DNA from: Theropithecus gelada
Taxonomy: Eukaryota > Chordata > Mammalia > Primates > Cercopithecidae
DNA: 64,000 bases
Direction of reading: 5' to 3'
Assembly: GCF_003255815.1 (NCBI RefSeq)
Contig: NC_037686.1
Coordinates: 54,471,888 to 54,535,887 of the forward strand
The notes below the pieces were generated by a model, which had not been told where the DNA came from, searched no databases, and saw only the letters and a program-made list of their open reading frames with translations. The translations under genes and the position numbers were made by a program. The stretch's first letter is position 1, and each line of letters opens with the position of its first letter. Of this stretch, positions 1 to 11,848 are shown piece after piece.

Positions 1-899
1 TTCTGTTTTTCTCTTTACTTTTTTTCCACTTTTGGATAGTCTCCATACTATTTCACTGCCAGGTTCAATTTTGACGTAGGATTCAATTATTAGAACAATT
101 GTAGAAGGTTAGTTAAGAATTCCATTTAAATGTGTTGGGCTAAAAAAAAAAAAATGTGTGTTTCTGTCTCCTCCAATATATAAGTAAAAGAAAAAAAAAA
201 GGTATAAAGTCAGAAGGACAAAAAGAGCAGGCGTAGGGATGAAAGCTAACAATAGATGTCACCAAGTTTGGGAGGATTAAAAATGAACCGAGGCGTGAAA
301 CTCACTTAGCCAAACAGAGGAAGTAGAAATCCATCTGCCCTCATAGGAAGCAATGATGAGAAGCAAGTCAGTTTGCTCTGCAAAACTCAGTGAAGACTCA
401 AGGCTTGGATGTATAAGGCAAGTAGGAGTCAAGTGGGGCTAAAGACTAGGAATTTGTGAAAAGATTACATTTGCACAGCCCCAGCCCATCCCCTCACTAG
501 AGGAGAATACAGATTTTATTCCCTGAAGATAATCAGAGTTTCACCTCTGAAGTAGGGAACCACAGGCACAATGGAGAGATCTGAGGCTTAATTCTGAAAA
601 TGGGGCATTAAATGAGAGTCTACATACTAAAGAATGAAATATCATTCTCCTCTCTCTCTGCCTGCTCTTACAATGCCTGTAGCTGGGGATAATATAGAAT
701 TTGCTCTCTGGAGAAATTGAGATACCAGAGAGAAAAGATGTATGATTGCTGGCATTTGGGGTTTTCCCCCAAGAAACAACTAAAACTCTGTCAAATTATT
801 TTATATACAACTCACCAGTCAATGACATCACCCCCTCCACACACACACACACATCCTCCAATTAGCTTTTTTTATTATTATTATTACTACTCTTCAATA
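1..899. other. AT-rich gene-free stretch with short microsatellites
   Basis: I see no coding frame, RNA gene or repeat I can name with confidence. It holds short A-runs near 143 and 190, a (CA)n run at about 839-854, and a short TTA/TTATTA run near 870-888. A 61-codon open frame here is only low-complexity translation of these runs. Confidence 0.6.
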
Positions 900-2268
900 T
901 AGACTGAGAACCAAGGACCAGCAGATATTTGAAGAAAATCTACAACAAGAAAGACAAAACTAAAAAGAAATAAAGAAGAACACAGAAAAAACATAAAATA
1001 CATGGAACAGAAGAATACTTCCAAAAGATCTACCATTAATAGTCAGGAAAATAAAATAGTAAACCCATAATAAAAGAACAAGAAGCTACAAAAAAGGAAT
1101 AATCAGAGACTTAGAGGGGCTATTTAAAATATGATAATGAAATGATTTAATAGAAAAATTGGAAAATAAAATCAAAGAAAAATCCCAGAAAGCAGAATAA
1201 AACAAGCCAATAGATAATGGAGAAAAAGCACAATCAAGTTAGAATATCAATCCAAGATGTCTAGTATCCAAACTCAAAGAATCCGTAAAGAGAAATCATG
1301 GAAAATAGATAAGAGAAAAATCATCAAAATAATAATACAGGAAATTTTCTCTATATTCAAGTACAGAAATGCAAGATTCAAAGTGTTTACCAGGTGTACA
1401 ATGTAATGAGTTAAAAAATAAGATTCAATCCAAGGGCATCATCAAAAATTTGATTCATTCAAGATAAAAGGAGGCTAGCACAAGCTTTCAGAAAGAAAAA
1501 GATGGAGCCAATAGAAAGGGAACCAGAGTGGCACTGGCCTTCTCAACAGCAACATTGGATACTAGAAGAGAGTAGAGCAATGACCGCAAAATTAGGGAAA
1601 ATTATTTCAGCTTAAAGTTTTATATCCAGCCAACAGGGCTAGCTATAGAATTTGTGGGGCCTAATGAGAAATTAAAATGTGGGTCCCCTTGTTCAAAAAC
1701 TAATCTGTGTAAGATGCACAGATCTTACACCTATGAAGCCAGGCCTGCTAGTCAACTATCAATCATGCATAAATGTTAAAGACACTTATTATCCATGAAC
1801 CTTTTCTTGGAAGATGTACTTTAGCAGAATAAGGGACTAAATCAAGAAAGAGGAAGACAGAACCCAGGAAACAGGAGAGAATAGCAAACAAATCAATTCC
1901 AGGAAAACAAACATATACAGCCTTAAGGGTAACTAGTCCAGACTAGAATAGAGAGATGGAGAAATTCAAAACAGAGATTTGGGGGAGATGAAAGGAATAA
2001 GTAGATGTGGATTTATATGCAATTTGGAATTGCAACTGAACAGTTGTAAAAATTTTCAACAGATGTGTGGTATCTGTTGAAGCATTTAGAAAAAAATGAC
2101 CATATATACATAGAAAACTTGACAAATAATAATAATAAAAAAAACTAACTCCAGGAAACACAAAAATTTTATAAGAAAGGAAATATATAACTTTCAGCAG
2201 TAAGAAAAATATATGTAGTTTTATAATATAAATTCTGATTAATAATTTTATCAAAAATTCAGATTTAA
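900..2268 (+). mobile_element. Old L1-type (L1M/HAL1-like) fragment
   Basis: This is A-rich sequence full of L1-like phrases on the plus strand. The stretch around 1540-1630 (an 'aacattggatactagaag' motif followed by 'tatatccagccaa') resembles ancient L1 5'-side or HAL1 sequence, and so does the 1830-1880 stretch. It is heavily diverged with no usable reading frame. The subfamily and the left boundary are uncertain. Confidence 0.45.
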
Positions 2269-2574
2269 GGCCAGGCGCAGTGGCTTATGCCTGTAATCCC
2301 AGCACTTCGGGAGGCCAAGGCAGGAGGATTGCCTAAAGTTGGAAGTTCAAGACCAGCCTGACCAACATGGAAGTACCCCGTCTCTACTAAGAATACAAAA
2401 TTAGCCAGATGTGGTGGTACATGCCTGTAATCCTAGCTACTCAGGAGGCTGAGGCAGGAGAATTGCTTGGCCAGGAGGCAGAGGTTACAGTGAGCTGAGA
2501 TTGCATCATTACACTCCAGACTGGGCAACAAGAGCGAAACTCTGTCTCCAAAAAAAAAAAAAAAAAAAAAAAAA
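2269..2574 (+). mobile_element. Alu SINE (AluS-like), A-tail runs into gap
   Basis: A near full-length dimeric Alu begins at ggccaggcgcagtgg and carries both monomers, including the typical 'gagaccagcctgaccaacatgg'-type segment, then a pure A-tail cut by the N run. The tail resumes at 2974-2998. The left flank (ending tcagatttaa) resembles the sequence after the gap (tctgatttaa), which looks like a target-site duplication. Confidence 0.95.
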
Positions 2575-2973
2575 NNNNNNNNNNNNNNNNNNNNNNNNNN
2601 NNNNNNNNNNNNNNNNNNNNNNNNNNNNNNNNNNNNNNNNNNNNNNNNNNNNNNNNNNNNNNNNNNNNNNNNNNNNNNNNNNNNNNNNNNNNNNNNNNNN
2701 NNNNNNNNNNNNNNNNNNNNNNNNNNNNNNNNNNNNNNNNNNNNNNNNNNNNNNNNNNNNNNNNNNNNNNNNNNNNNNNNNNNNNNNNNNNNNNNNNNNN
2801 NNNNNNNNNNNNNNNNNNNNNNNNNNNNNNNNNNNNNNNNNNNNNNNNNNNNNNNNNNNNNNNNNNNNNNNNNNNNNNNNNNNNNNNNNNNNNNNNNNNN
2901 NNNNNNNNNNNNNNNNNNNNNNNNNNNNNNNNNNNNNNNNNNNNNNNNNNNNNNNNNNNNNNNNNNNNNNNNN
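2575..2973. other. Assembly gap, 399 N
   Basis: This is an unbroken run of N with A-runs on both sides. It probably marks unresolved sequence within or next to an Alu A-tail. Any open frame crossing it is meaningless. Confidence 0.99.
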
Positions 2974-2998
2974 AAAAAAAAAAAAAAAAAAAAAAAAA

Positions 2999-3798
2999 GC
3001 ATCTGATTTAAAACAATATGAAAAGGAAGAGGGGAAAATGAATAGAAGTGTGTAAGAAACAAAATCCTTAATGAAATGCACATAATGTGCAAAGTTGATT
3101 TCAATATTTAGATATAAGCATGTTATTTATTAACAAGCATATTATTAATTAATGTGAATTAAAACTGGTTGCCTCAGGAAAAATGGTGTGGGGGGCAAGA
3201 AAGACTCAGTACCCTGATACGTATTTCCTTATAAATCTTTTAGCAACATTTGACTTTTTAAAACTACTTGAATGTAGTACTTTGAATATTTTAGAACCGT
3301 CATCATCAAAAACAAAAATGTCATCAACTAGTTCCTTCTCTTTCTCTTCTCTTTCTGTTTTAGTCTAGGAGTCTTTCATTTGTGACAGTAGATTTGCTTA
3401 AGTCATTATGCCCTTCACAATTGATCAGTGTCATCACCTAACTCCTGTTTTCTTAAATTAAACTAAAAGCCCAGTCTTTGATAATTGGAGGGAGGGTTGT
3501 CTGCAAGAAGAGGAAGTTGTTGAGACAGCCTTGGTAATCTTCCCCCACATTGCCCCCCACCTCCAAAGGCACACACCAGGGTCCTTAAAAACTGGCTTTT
3601 TAATTAGGAATCTAGCTATTTCCCCTTGTTAAAAAAAGGACATCTCCTGTTATAAGCAAGTAGTAGATTCGGTTCGTTTTACTTGAACAGAAAAACAGAC
3701 TAATAACAAGTTTCAAAGTAGGTAGAGATATTTCTCTTAAAAGAAAAATCAAAATGCCACCTAATCAATTTGGGTTAGTGTTTAGTAAAAGAAACAAA
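2999..3798. other. Gene-free stretch, no element recognised
   Basis: This is AT-rich, single-copy-looking sequence. I see no conserved coding frame, clear repeat family or RNA gene. The only frame over 60 codons (near 3183-3368) has low-complexity serine-rich translation and no recognisable domain. Confidence 0.5.
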
Positions 3799-4532
3799 TG
3801 TAACCACCCAACAGGTTGACCTAGCCTGCTGCCCAGACAGGTGATTTATCAAGATAGGAGAACTGGCAATAGAGAAAGAGTAATTCACACAGAGCCAGCT
3901 GTGCAGGAGACCGGAATTTTATTATTAATATTACTCAAGTCAGTCTCCCCAAGAATTAGGGGACGGAGATTTTAAGGATAATTTGGTGAGTAGGAGGCCA
4001 GTGAGTCAGGAGTGCTAATTGGTCAGGTCAGAGATAAAATCATAGTCAAAGCTGTGCTCTTGCACTGAGTCAGTTCCTGGGTTGGGGCCACAAGACCAGA
4101 TGAGCCCTGGGTGCTGCCACCTAATCCATCAAGTGCAAGATATGCAAAATATCTCAAACGCTGATCTTAGGTTTTACAATAGTGACGTTATCCCTAAGAG
4201 CAATTTTGGAGGTTTAGAATCTTGCAGCCTCCAGCTGCATGACTGCTATACGTGACCCCTGTGCATGGCCATAATTTCTAATCTTGTGGCTAATTTGTTA
4301 ATCCTGCAAAGGCAGTCTAGTCTCTAGGCAGGAAGAGGGTTTGTTTTAGGAAAGGACTGTTACTATTTCTCTTTCAAAGCTAAACTACAAATTGCATTTC
4401 AAAGTTAATTTGGCCTATGCCCAGGAATGAACCAGGACAGCTTGGAGGTTAGAAGCAAGATGGAGTCAGTTAAGTCAGATGTCCTTCACTGTAATAATTG
4501 TCTCATTTATAAGTTTTGCAAAAGCAGTTTCA
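3799..4532 (-). mobile_element. Solo ERV class I LTR with 4-bp target duplication
   Basis: Read on the minus strand this is a 734-bp LTR that starts TG and ends CA, with an AATAAA signal (reverse complement at 3918-3923). It is flanked by caaa at 3795-3798 and caaa at 4533-4536. A 4-bp duplication fits class I (gammaretrovirus-like) integration. No internal sequence remains, so it is a recombined solo LTR. The family (MER39/MER61-like?) was not pinned down. Confidence 0.8.
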
Positions 4533-5089
4533 CAAAGTCCCTATTACCAAAGAATGAAATGTTTAAAAGAAACTCTATTACTGCTGAGGTATCAATTAGA
4601 ATCACAGGACTTAAGACTTTCTACAAAGGAGAAAAGCAATCCCTATGACTTGTCTCCTGTGGATTATGTATGTGTCTTCATATCAGTGAAGAAAGGATAG
4701 GCTTTCACCACTGGAGGTTTATTCTTGACATACAATACATGTTCACTGCAAGTCAGCAAGTTAGGTAAGGACTCGTGTCTCCTCACTAAGATCCAGGCTG
4801 CTGGAAGAGATACAACCTTGAACTTTGCCAGGTAGAAGGAAAGAGCTTTGGAGTATCTCACATTAGCAGTTAAATGCTCTGGCCTGGAAGTGATACATGT
4901 CACTTTTGTTCATGGCTCAGTGACCAGATTGGTTGAATGAACCACAGGGAGCCAGAAAGTACAATCTTAACATATACCTCCTCTGGCAAAGGGAAAACAT
5001 TCATTCCCTCACTGCCTTAAGCCGAGCACAATCTGAGAACACTCATTCCATTTTATGAAGGGACATGGACACTATGGGAATGATGGAGC
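4533..5089. other. Gene-free stretch
   Basis: This lies between two minus-strand LTRs. Short frames exist on both strands but none resembles a known protein. No repeat was recognised. Confidence 0.5.
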
Positions 5090-5860
5090 TGTAGAGAAGT
5101 TTAAATTTTTCTGAAGTCTTGATAATTTCAGTCTATAAAATAAACTGCTAATACAAGATTAACAGGAAAAAAAGGCATATAAATGTAAATTTTATTACAT
5201 GCACACATGTGCATGGCAGTCATACATAAAAATGAAAAACTCAAAGAAATGACCAGGTGGTTAACACTTCTATATCATCTTGAAAGAATGGGGGTTCAGT
5301 CAATGGCCAAAAAACAGAATATAGTGGTAAATCAAGTTATGGTGACAAGACAGGTTATGGGAGGGAAAGAAGAGGAGGCTCGGCTGGCAAAGGTGGTCTT
5401 GTTATGTAGATGAAACCTTACAGGTAGCAGCCCTCAAAGAAGAGATGGAAAATGTTTCTTTCAGACCTTTCAAGGTATCAGATTCTTAGTTACTCTTTCC
5501 TAGATCTGGACAAGACAGGGTCTCAGAAAAAGCCTGGCTGCATGAACGCAGATTTTCTCTACAAATACAAATCTCCCTCACAATAGAAAGCTTTTCAGGG
5601 CTAATTCTATTTGTGGGCCCTCTCAACAGCCATCTCAAAATACGTCAAAGAAGTAAATGTTAGGGTGAAATATTTCAGTTTCCTTCAGAACACAAAGTTA
5701 TGCCTACAGGCCAGCCTTACCTCACTTCAGTCTGACTGGCCAAGCCATTGCGTGTTCATAATCAGGCAGTTTTCAAAACCCAAAGGCACAACAAATAAAC
5801 AGCCTTCCTTGATAAACGTTGTACCTCAGATTAGAAAGTGTATGGAGTAATTATAAGATA
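5090..5860 (-). mobile_element. ERV class I LTR-like repeat, copy A
   Basis: It is homologous along much of its length to 50531-51144. Shared landmarks are a 'gacaaga(c/t)aggtta' segment, 'caaaggtggtcttgt', 'gatgaaacc', 'tagatctggacaag' and 'gccatctcaaaata'. Read in reverse it has LTR-like organisation, starting near tgtagagaag at 5090. The right boundary is unclear. Family unassigned. Confidence 0.6.
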
Positions 5861-5942
5861 TTGTTTCAGCACTGGGCATATTGAATGTTAAGTATGTGAC
5901 CCAAAAGAAAGGAAGTCAACATATTGAAGAGTTATCTTTACT

Positions 5943-6404
5943 ACCAGGTTTATTGCAGCACTTTTCATGATAGGCAAGATTTGAAATCAACCTAAGTGTC
6001 CATCGGTAGATAAATGAATAAAGAAAATGTGGTACATATATGCAATGGAGCACTATTCAGCCATAAAAAAGAATGAGATCCTGTCATTTGCATGAACTGA
6101 GCCAGGCACAAAAAGACAAACTTTGCATGTTCTCACTCAGTTAGATAGAATGAGTAAGATCTGGTATGTAATAGTACAACAGGGTGACTACAGTCAACAA
6201 TAATCTATTACACATTTTAAAATAACTAAAAGTTTAATTGGAATGTTTATAACACAAAGAAATGATAAATGCTTGAGGTGATGGATACTCCATTTAAGCT
6301 GATGTAATTATTACATACTGTATGCTTCAGAATATCTCATGTACCCCATAAATATATGCACCTACTATGTACCCATAAAAATTTTTTTAAATTAAAAAAA
6401 AAAA
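5943..6404 (+). mobile_element. L1 3' end fragment
   Basis: It contains the end of L1 ORF2 and the 3' UTR: 'tattgcagcac', 'agtgtccatc', 'gagcactattcagccataaaaaag', 'catgttctcactca', and a terminal 'catgtaccccataaat' followed by an A-rich tail near 6390-6404. The 5' part is missing. L1PB/L1MA-like age is likely but not measured. Confidence 0.85.
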
Positions 6405-7100
6405 CAGTTAAATGTATGTATGTCCAGCCTAACTTATAGAAAGTAAACCCAAAAGTTAGGGGATGCTTGCTAAAGCCAATTCTGCTATGGCTAAATTCAC
6501 CCAAGGAATGCCAATCTCCTGAGATTTCTTCCTGAATGACTCTTGGGAATGCAGTGCAATACATCCTACAATTGGATTGTGAACCCCTCATTAGATGACA
6601 AATTACATAAAGTAGATCATGTCTTTGTATCCCTGTGCCTGGTCCATGATAGAAATTCAATAAATATTTTTTGGTGACATTGTATCCATTAAACAGGATA
6701 TTGAAGGTCTGCAGTTGGAATTTTGAAGAGACTTCTCCCAGAGGTGGGGAGGGTTAAGGGAATTGACAATGCTGATCCACCCAAAGACTAACAGTAGGAA
6801 GCTCATTATATTCAACAGTGAAGGGAACTGCATTACCTGAGCCTGGTAAGCAAGGCAGCCAAGGGAGATGAATGGCCAGCACTGCAGCAAGGGTTCTCTC
6901 CCATCCTCCTTCTGTTGCTCATACTTTTCATTGGCTGAACCCAACCAGGCTGAACCCAACAATGAATCTAGAGTGATGCAGGTCCAAGAGCATCAGTGAG
7001 CTGCAGGACAACCTCAAGAGGCATAATATATGTATAATCGGAGTCTTTGGAGAGGGAGGTATAAAACAAAATTTGAAGTAAAGGTCAAAATTTTTCAAAA
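6405..7100. other. Gene-free stretch with a probable L2 end
   Basis: About 6540-6668 resembles an L2 3' end ('tctttgtatccctgtgcctgg' ending 'attcaataaat'). The rest is not recognised. Two minus-strand frames of about 100 codons show no domain. Confidence 0.4.
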
Positions 7101-7870
7101 TTTAATGAACACTATCAACCCAAAGATTTAAGATGGTCAACAAATCTCAAAGAAAAGAAACACACACACACACACACAAACCCTACAGCCAGGACTGCCA
7201 TAGTCAAACTGCTCAACGATAAAGAGAAAATCTTACAAGAAGCCAGGAAAAAGACGAAGAGAAGAAAGAAGTGAATAAAGCAACATATTTAAAGTCCAAA
7301 AAAAACCCTTCACCTTATAATTCTATATTGAATGAAAATATCTTTACTTTTATTTATTCATTTATTTGCTTGCTTGTTTTTGAGACAGAGTCTCCCTCTG
7401 TCACCCAGGTTGGAAGGCAGTGGTGCAATCACAGATCACTACAGCCTTGACCTCCCAGGCTCAAGTGATCCTCCCACCTCAGCCTCCCTACTGGGTGGGA
7501 CTAGAGACACACACCACCATGCCTGGCTAATTTATTATTATTAATTTTTTGTAGACAAAGTCTCAATATGTTGCCCCAGATGGGAAAATATCTTTTAAAA
7601 AATAAAATAAAATTTGAAGTTAAAACTGTGTTACAAAGAAGAATCTAGAACCAGATGATTTTGCTGGTGAATGCTACCAAAATTTAAGAAAGAGAAAAAC
7701 ACCAGTTTCACTTAATATCTTTCAAAAATTTGAAAAAAAAATGAAACTTTGAGCACGAGATTAGCATTGTCCTGATACTAAAATCAAAGACATTACACAA
7801 AAGGAAACTACAGACCAATATTCTTCATGAACATAGATGCAAAAGTTCTAAACAAAATGTAATGAGAGTG
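7101..7870 (+). mobile_element. Old L1M fragment with ORF2 remnant, split by Alu
   Basis: The left part has L1M-like text around a (CA)n run at about 7160-7180. The right part (about 7640-7870) encodes degraded L1 ORF2: the DNA around 'ccagatgattttgctggtgaatgctaccaaaat' and 'gaaactacagaccaatattcttcatgaacatagatgc' matches the pre-RT segment of L1. It contains stops and a minus-strand Alu at 7366-7577. Confidence 0.7.
7366..7577 (-). mobile_element. Partial Alu (AluJ/FLAM-like), reverse orientation
   Basis: A T-rich start runs into 'gagacagagtctccctctgtcacccagg', then 'ctcaagtgatcctcccacctcagcctcc', ending at 'atgttgcccc'. It is shorter than a full dimer. Its junction with the old L1 is duplicated at about 9156-9328. 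Confidence 0.85.
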
Positions 7871-8039
7871 ACTCTAATAATATGAAAAAAGGGGGTAATA
7901 CTTTAATAAAACTGTAACCTTTCTATTAATAAAGTCAAGTTCTAGATATCTAAAATTAAAATTTTGATCAGGACTTATATAATGACTCTGTGAAAATAAA
8001 TAAAATTTAAAAGCTATTAGAACCCCCAAAACACTTTAA
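7871..8039. other. Short AT-rich spacer
   Basis: No feature recognised between the old L1 and the following LTR-like element. Confidence 0.4.
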
Positions 8040-8560
8040 ACCTTGAAGAGGTGTAACTATGATCTGAGTCACATAACACATATTTATAACTTCTGCTTCT
8101 TAGATTATAGATTAACTCTCTTCCTTATTGTTCTTGTTCTATGAATGACTAGGGGCAATCAGAGACCAGACATCCTCCCCTTCCAATCCCTGATCTTTGT
8201 TAGAGATTAATTGCCTCCTTTATCGTCCTGTACCTAACTCAGACCAGATGGTACACAAGGCCCCATGACTGTTACATCTTCAATGTGAAATGTTAAATAT
8301 ACCTTCTCCCTGCCCCCGAAAAAAGACTGCCTCAACTAATCAGATTACTGTAACTACACATTGTACTATATTAAAACATGTTAAAATTATGTTAAGCTTC
8401 CCAACCTCATATAAATGACCCCAAACTTCTACACGTCAGAACACAGACTTCCATTCTTTGAAATCTGTGTTTCCTGGGCAGCGGTCCTCAAAGTTTGCTC
8501 TTAAATAAACTCTTTAAACTAAATTCTGACTCTTTTAAATTATTTTAGGTTGACAACTCT
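8040..8560 (+). mobile_element. ERV LTR-like element
   Basis: The sequence has LTR-like organisation on the plus strand: 'catataaatgacccc' as a possible TATA segment, an AATAAA signal at 8504-8509, then a T-rich U5-like end 'ttttaaattattttaggttgac'. Boundaries and family (MER/ERV1 type) are not certain. Confidence 0.5.
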
Positions 8561-9155
8561 TGACCCTGTGGACAAGTCACATAAATCTAAAAGTTTATGC
8601 TGTCCACAGTCCTTTCCTGTGGTCCTAATATCAGCTCCAACGTGGCTTGGATTCACAGCCAAAAGGAGTTCATGATGTATCTCCCATGGAAAGAGATTAC
8701 CCCTCCAACCCACAAGGCTCCCCTCTACATTCACCACATGGAGAACAGACCATTCACAACCTCTCAGGAACGAGGAAAGCCGAAGGAGAAACCTCAGGAA
8801 GGGCTGGACTGGGCACATTCGGTTTCCCTGAAGTCACTTATTAGATAACTGAGCTAACTCTTCCTCATGACAGAGAAGAGTGGCTTGGGTCTCTCCCCGC
8901 AGGAGGACATGGCCAGGGGAAAGAAGCTTCTTCCTTGACATGTGTACTGGAGATAATCTACATCAATGTTTTAGAATTCTGTGTGTAAATAACGCCAGTT
9001 GAAAATGATGGGTTTTTGTTGTGTAATCCAAATTAGACATTTATTGAACTCCCACTGTGTGTAAAGGAACATACTTACCTCTGTAGGATAAAGAATTGCT
9101 AAGATAAGCACATAATGCTTCACGAAAGTACTAAAAAAAATAAATAAATAAAAAA
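8561..9155. other. Gene-free stretch after LTR-like element
   Basis: Overlapping open frames on both strands at 8540-8848 show no domain. No known repeat is identified, although 8561-8850 could be retroviral leader-type sequence following the LTR. Confidence 0.4.
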
Positions 9156-9328
9156 AACTGTCACCTTAGAATTCTGTATTACATGAAAATATATTTAGTT
9201 TTATTCATGTATTTGCTTGTTTTTGAGATAGGGTCTCCCTCTGTCACCCAAGTGGGAGTGCAGTGGAGCAATCACAGATCACTACAGCCTTGACCTCCCA
9301 GGCTCAAGTGATCCTCCCACCTCATTAC
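9156..9328. repeat. Second copy of an old-L1/Alu junction (local duplication)
   Basis: This repeats 7305-7485: the same 'caccttagaattctgtatt'-type L1 text, the same 'gaaaatat(a/c)tttagttttatt' bridge, and the same reverse Alu start through 'cctcccacctca'. The Alu is cut short here. A shared insertion junction points to DNA duplication rather than two independent insertions. Confidence 0.75.
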
Positions 9329-10259
9329 TGTACATTTTTAAATGTACAATAGATTATTGTTGAACTGGAATCTAGCTGCAATCCAATTTTTAGAAACTCA
9401 CTCTAAGGTAATGGTTAAAATATCAGGTGTTAGTTCTATAAATCTGTCATTCAGTTTAAAAACCAGATGCTTCCATTCCAGGGTGGAGTATTTGCCAGTA
9501 ACTCTCTGGAGACCTGTCCTACCTGTGACCAAGACCACCAAGCTTAAAAAAGACAACAGTGTTGGAAAAAGACATGAATATGGTCTGCACTAAATTGATT
9601 CTACTTTTTATTTAGTCATGACTCTCGTTTAACTTTCAAAAAGTAAAACGTTATGCCAGCATAGCAAATGTTCATATCAAATTCCTCATTGTTTTCTCTA
9701 CTCTTCTTCGTCCTGCCCTCCACTTTTGTTTGTTTAGTGAGGCTCACCCTAAAACATGTGGAAACAGCAATGATGCTCTATTGGAAGAAACAAAGGAAAG
9801 AAATACAAGTTGCATTTAAAGGGTATAGAAAGAAATGATTTTCCTTTTCTGCTTCAAATGGGGGGAAAAAATGTGGTGAGACTTGAAATAGTGTTTCCAT
9901 TTCAAGCCCTGGTGGCTTATTTAACTTGGATAGATTAATTTACTGTGGGTGGTATCCTGGTTTATCATCCGTGCAGAGGTAATTTTAAAAATCTTTGACC
10001 TTGTCAGTTTGGGGGTCACTTCAGGTTGGAAGTGTGTATCTGTGATGTCACCTTCAATTTTCTGGAATCTTTCTTGCCTCAAGATGTTGACCTTGCAGAT
10101 CCCCAGTATTTATTGCCGGTAGTTTTCTACCTCCTACAACTCCTCTATCCCTTTGAATCTCTCATCCATTTTTCCACTTGTAAAATATATTTTCCAGTAA
10201 AGAGACCTTACTTTTTAGATAATAATATAACAAGAAAACAGGGATAAACTAATATTTAT
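9329..10259. other. Gene-free stretch
   Basis: This is single-copy-looking sequence. The frames of 83 and 73 codons lack recognisable domains. No RNA gene or clear repeat was seen. Confidence 0.5.
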
Positions 10260-10450
10260 TACACTTATTTTGTGCTCAATGATGCCCTAGGCACTTGATA
10301 TATGATCTCATTTAACACTTACAACAATAAAATGTGTGATAGTGTTCTCTTTTACAAATCTGGGAAAGGCAGCTCTGCTAGCTAGGTGAGACAACATGCC
10401 TAAAGATATACAGGAAAGGGATTTAAACCCAAGTCCAATTTCAAAGACTT
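10260..10450 (-). repeat. MIR SINE
   Basis: It shows the reverse-oriented MIR pattern: 'ctaggcacttgatat', 'atctcatttaacacttacaaca', then a degraded 'gagaca..atgcctaaagatatacagg' core and 'gatttaaacccaagtc'. It is an ancient diverged copy. Confidence 0.65.
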
Positions 10451-10685
10451 TTCAATTTACCACATTTGACACATGAATATTTTTGAATTTAAAGCCTCAA
10501 ACATATACAGCTGTACTGAAAATATTTAACACTCATAACAAGGTATTTTCCCTTTATAGATTATTGTTCTGACAAGCCCCCAGGAATCTGCCTAGAGCAA
10601 TGAGCACCAAACTGTCCACCTCCTAAGGCATTTAAATCTCAATTTCCTTCTTGTCCCTTCAGACTCCAATCTCCACTTCAGGGTC
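10451..10685. other. Short gene-free spacer
   Basis: Nothing recognised. Confidence 0.4.
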
Positions 10686-11078
10686 TGTTATAACTGAATT
10701 GTGTCCTCCGACCCCAAATTCATATGTTGAAACCCTAGCTTGCAATGTAATGATATTTGGAAATGAGACCTTGAGAAATCGTTAGGTTCAGATGAGGTCA
10801 TGGGCAGGGGTTGGAGGGGAAGGAGGAACCTTCATTATGGGATTAGTGCCCTTATAAGAAGAGATCTAGAGAGCTTGCCCTCCCCTCTCTCTGTCTGCCA
10901 TTGTGAAAACACAGTGAGAAGGTGGCTGTTGGCAAGCAAAGAGGAGAGCCCTCATCAGAACCCAACCATGCTGGCACCCTGATCTCAGGCTTCTAGCCTC
11001 CAGAGCTGAGAAATAACTTTTTGCTTAAGTCACCCAGTCTATAGTACTTTGTCATGGCAGCCCAAGCTGATTAATACA
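10686..11078 (+). mobile_element. MLT1-type MaLR LTR
   Basis: It has the typical MaLR course: tgttataactgaattgtg, 'aaattcatatgttgaaacc', 'gatattt(g)gaaatga', 'gggattagtgcccttataagaag', 'agccctcatcagaac', 'ctccagagctgagaaataa', and the end 'ctgattaataca'. The flanks gggtc and ggatc match at four of five bases, an aged 5-bp duplication. Confidence 0.88.
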
Positions 11079-11499
11079 GGATCCTTCTGAATTCAATCCA
11101 GGGAACTGTGCTCTGTAGACATGATTTGACTTGCTTAAATCTCTCAACCTAGTAATTCTTAAAGGGCAGCCCAGGATCCTCTTGCTGGGCCAAGAACTGA
11201 ACCAAAAATGCAGACTTTCTTTCTTTCAGATATTTTAAAATATTTGCTAATAGCTACTCACTAGTAAACTGCTAAGTAAAGGGTTACTGAGATTTGGTAT
11301 TTATAAATTTAAATGATCACTTTAGAATTTACTAGAGTGATGTAGTAATGCAGATAGACTCCAAGCAGCAAAACTTGCAGTGTGCATATGTTTCGGCAGA
11401 TATTTACAATCAAAGATACTTTCAGAAAAGATGTTTTGCTACAAGTTTTGAATTAGTCTTCATTTTTAATTGTTATTTTTATTTGTTTTTTAATTATTT
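11079..11499. other. Gene-free spacer
   Basis: No element or coding frame recognised. Confidence 0.4.
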
Positions 11500-11848
11500 T
11501 GAAATAATTATCAATTCACAAGTGGTTGTAAAGATAGTACAGAGCAGTCCCATGCACCCTTTACCCAGTTTCCTCACTGGTTACATGTTATGTAACTATA
11601 GTACAGTATCGACACCAGGAAATTGACATTGGCACAATGTGCCTGTACAGTTCTATGTCATTTTATCATGTGGAAGTTCTTGTAACTGCTACCATGATCA
11701 AGACATAGAGCTATCCCATCACTACAAACATCTCCCTCATGATATCCCTTTATAGTCACACTATTACCCTCCCCCCACCCATTCCTGACCTCTGGCAACC
11801 TCTAATTTCTTCCCAGTCTCTATAATTTTGCCATTTCAAAAATGTTAT

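Noticed and set aside
2433..3104. Long open frames on both strands across the N run
   Set aside because: They are mostly N translated as X plus poly-Lys or poly-Phe from the A-tail, so they carry no coding information.
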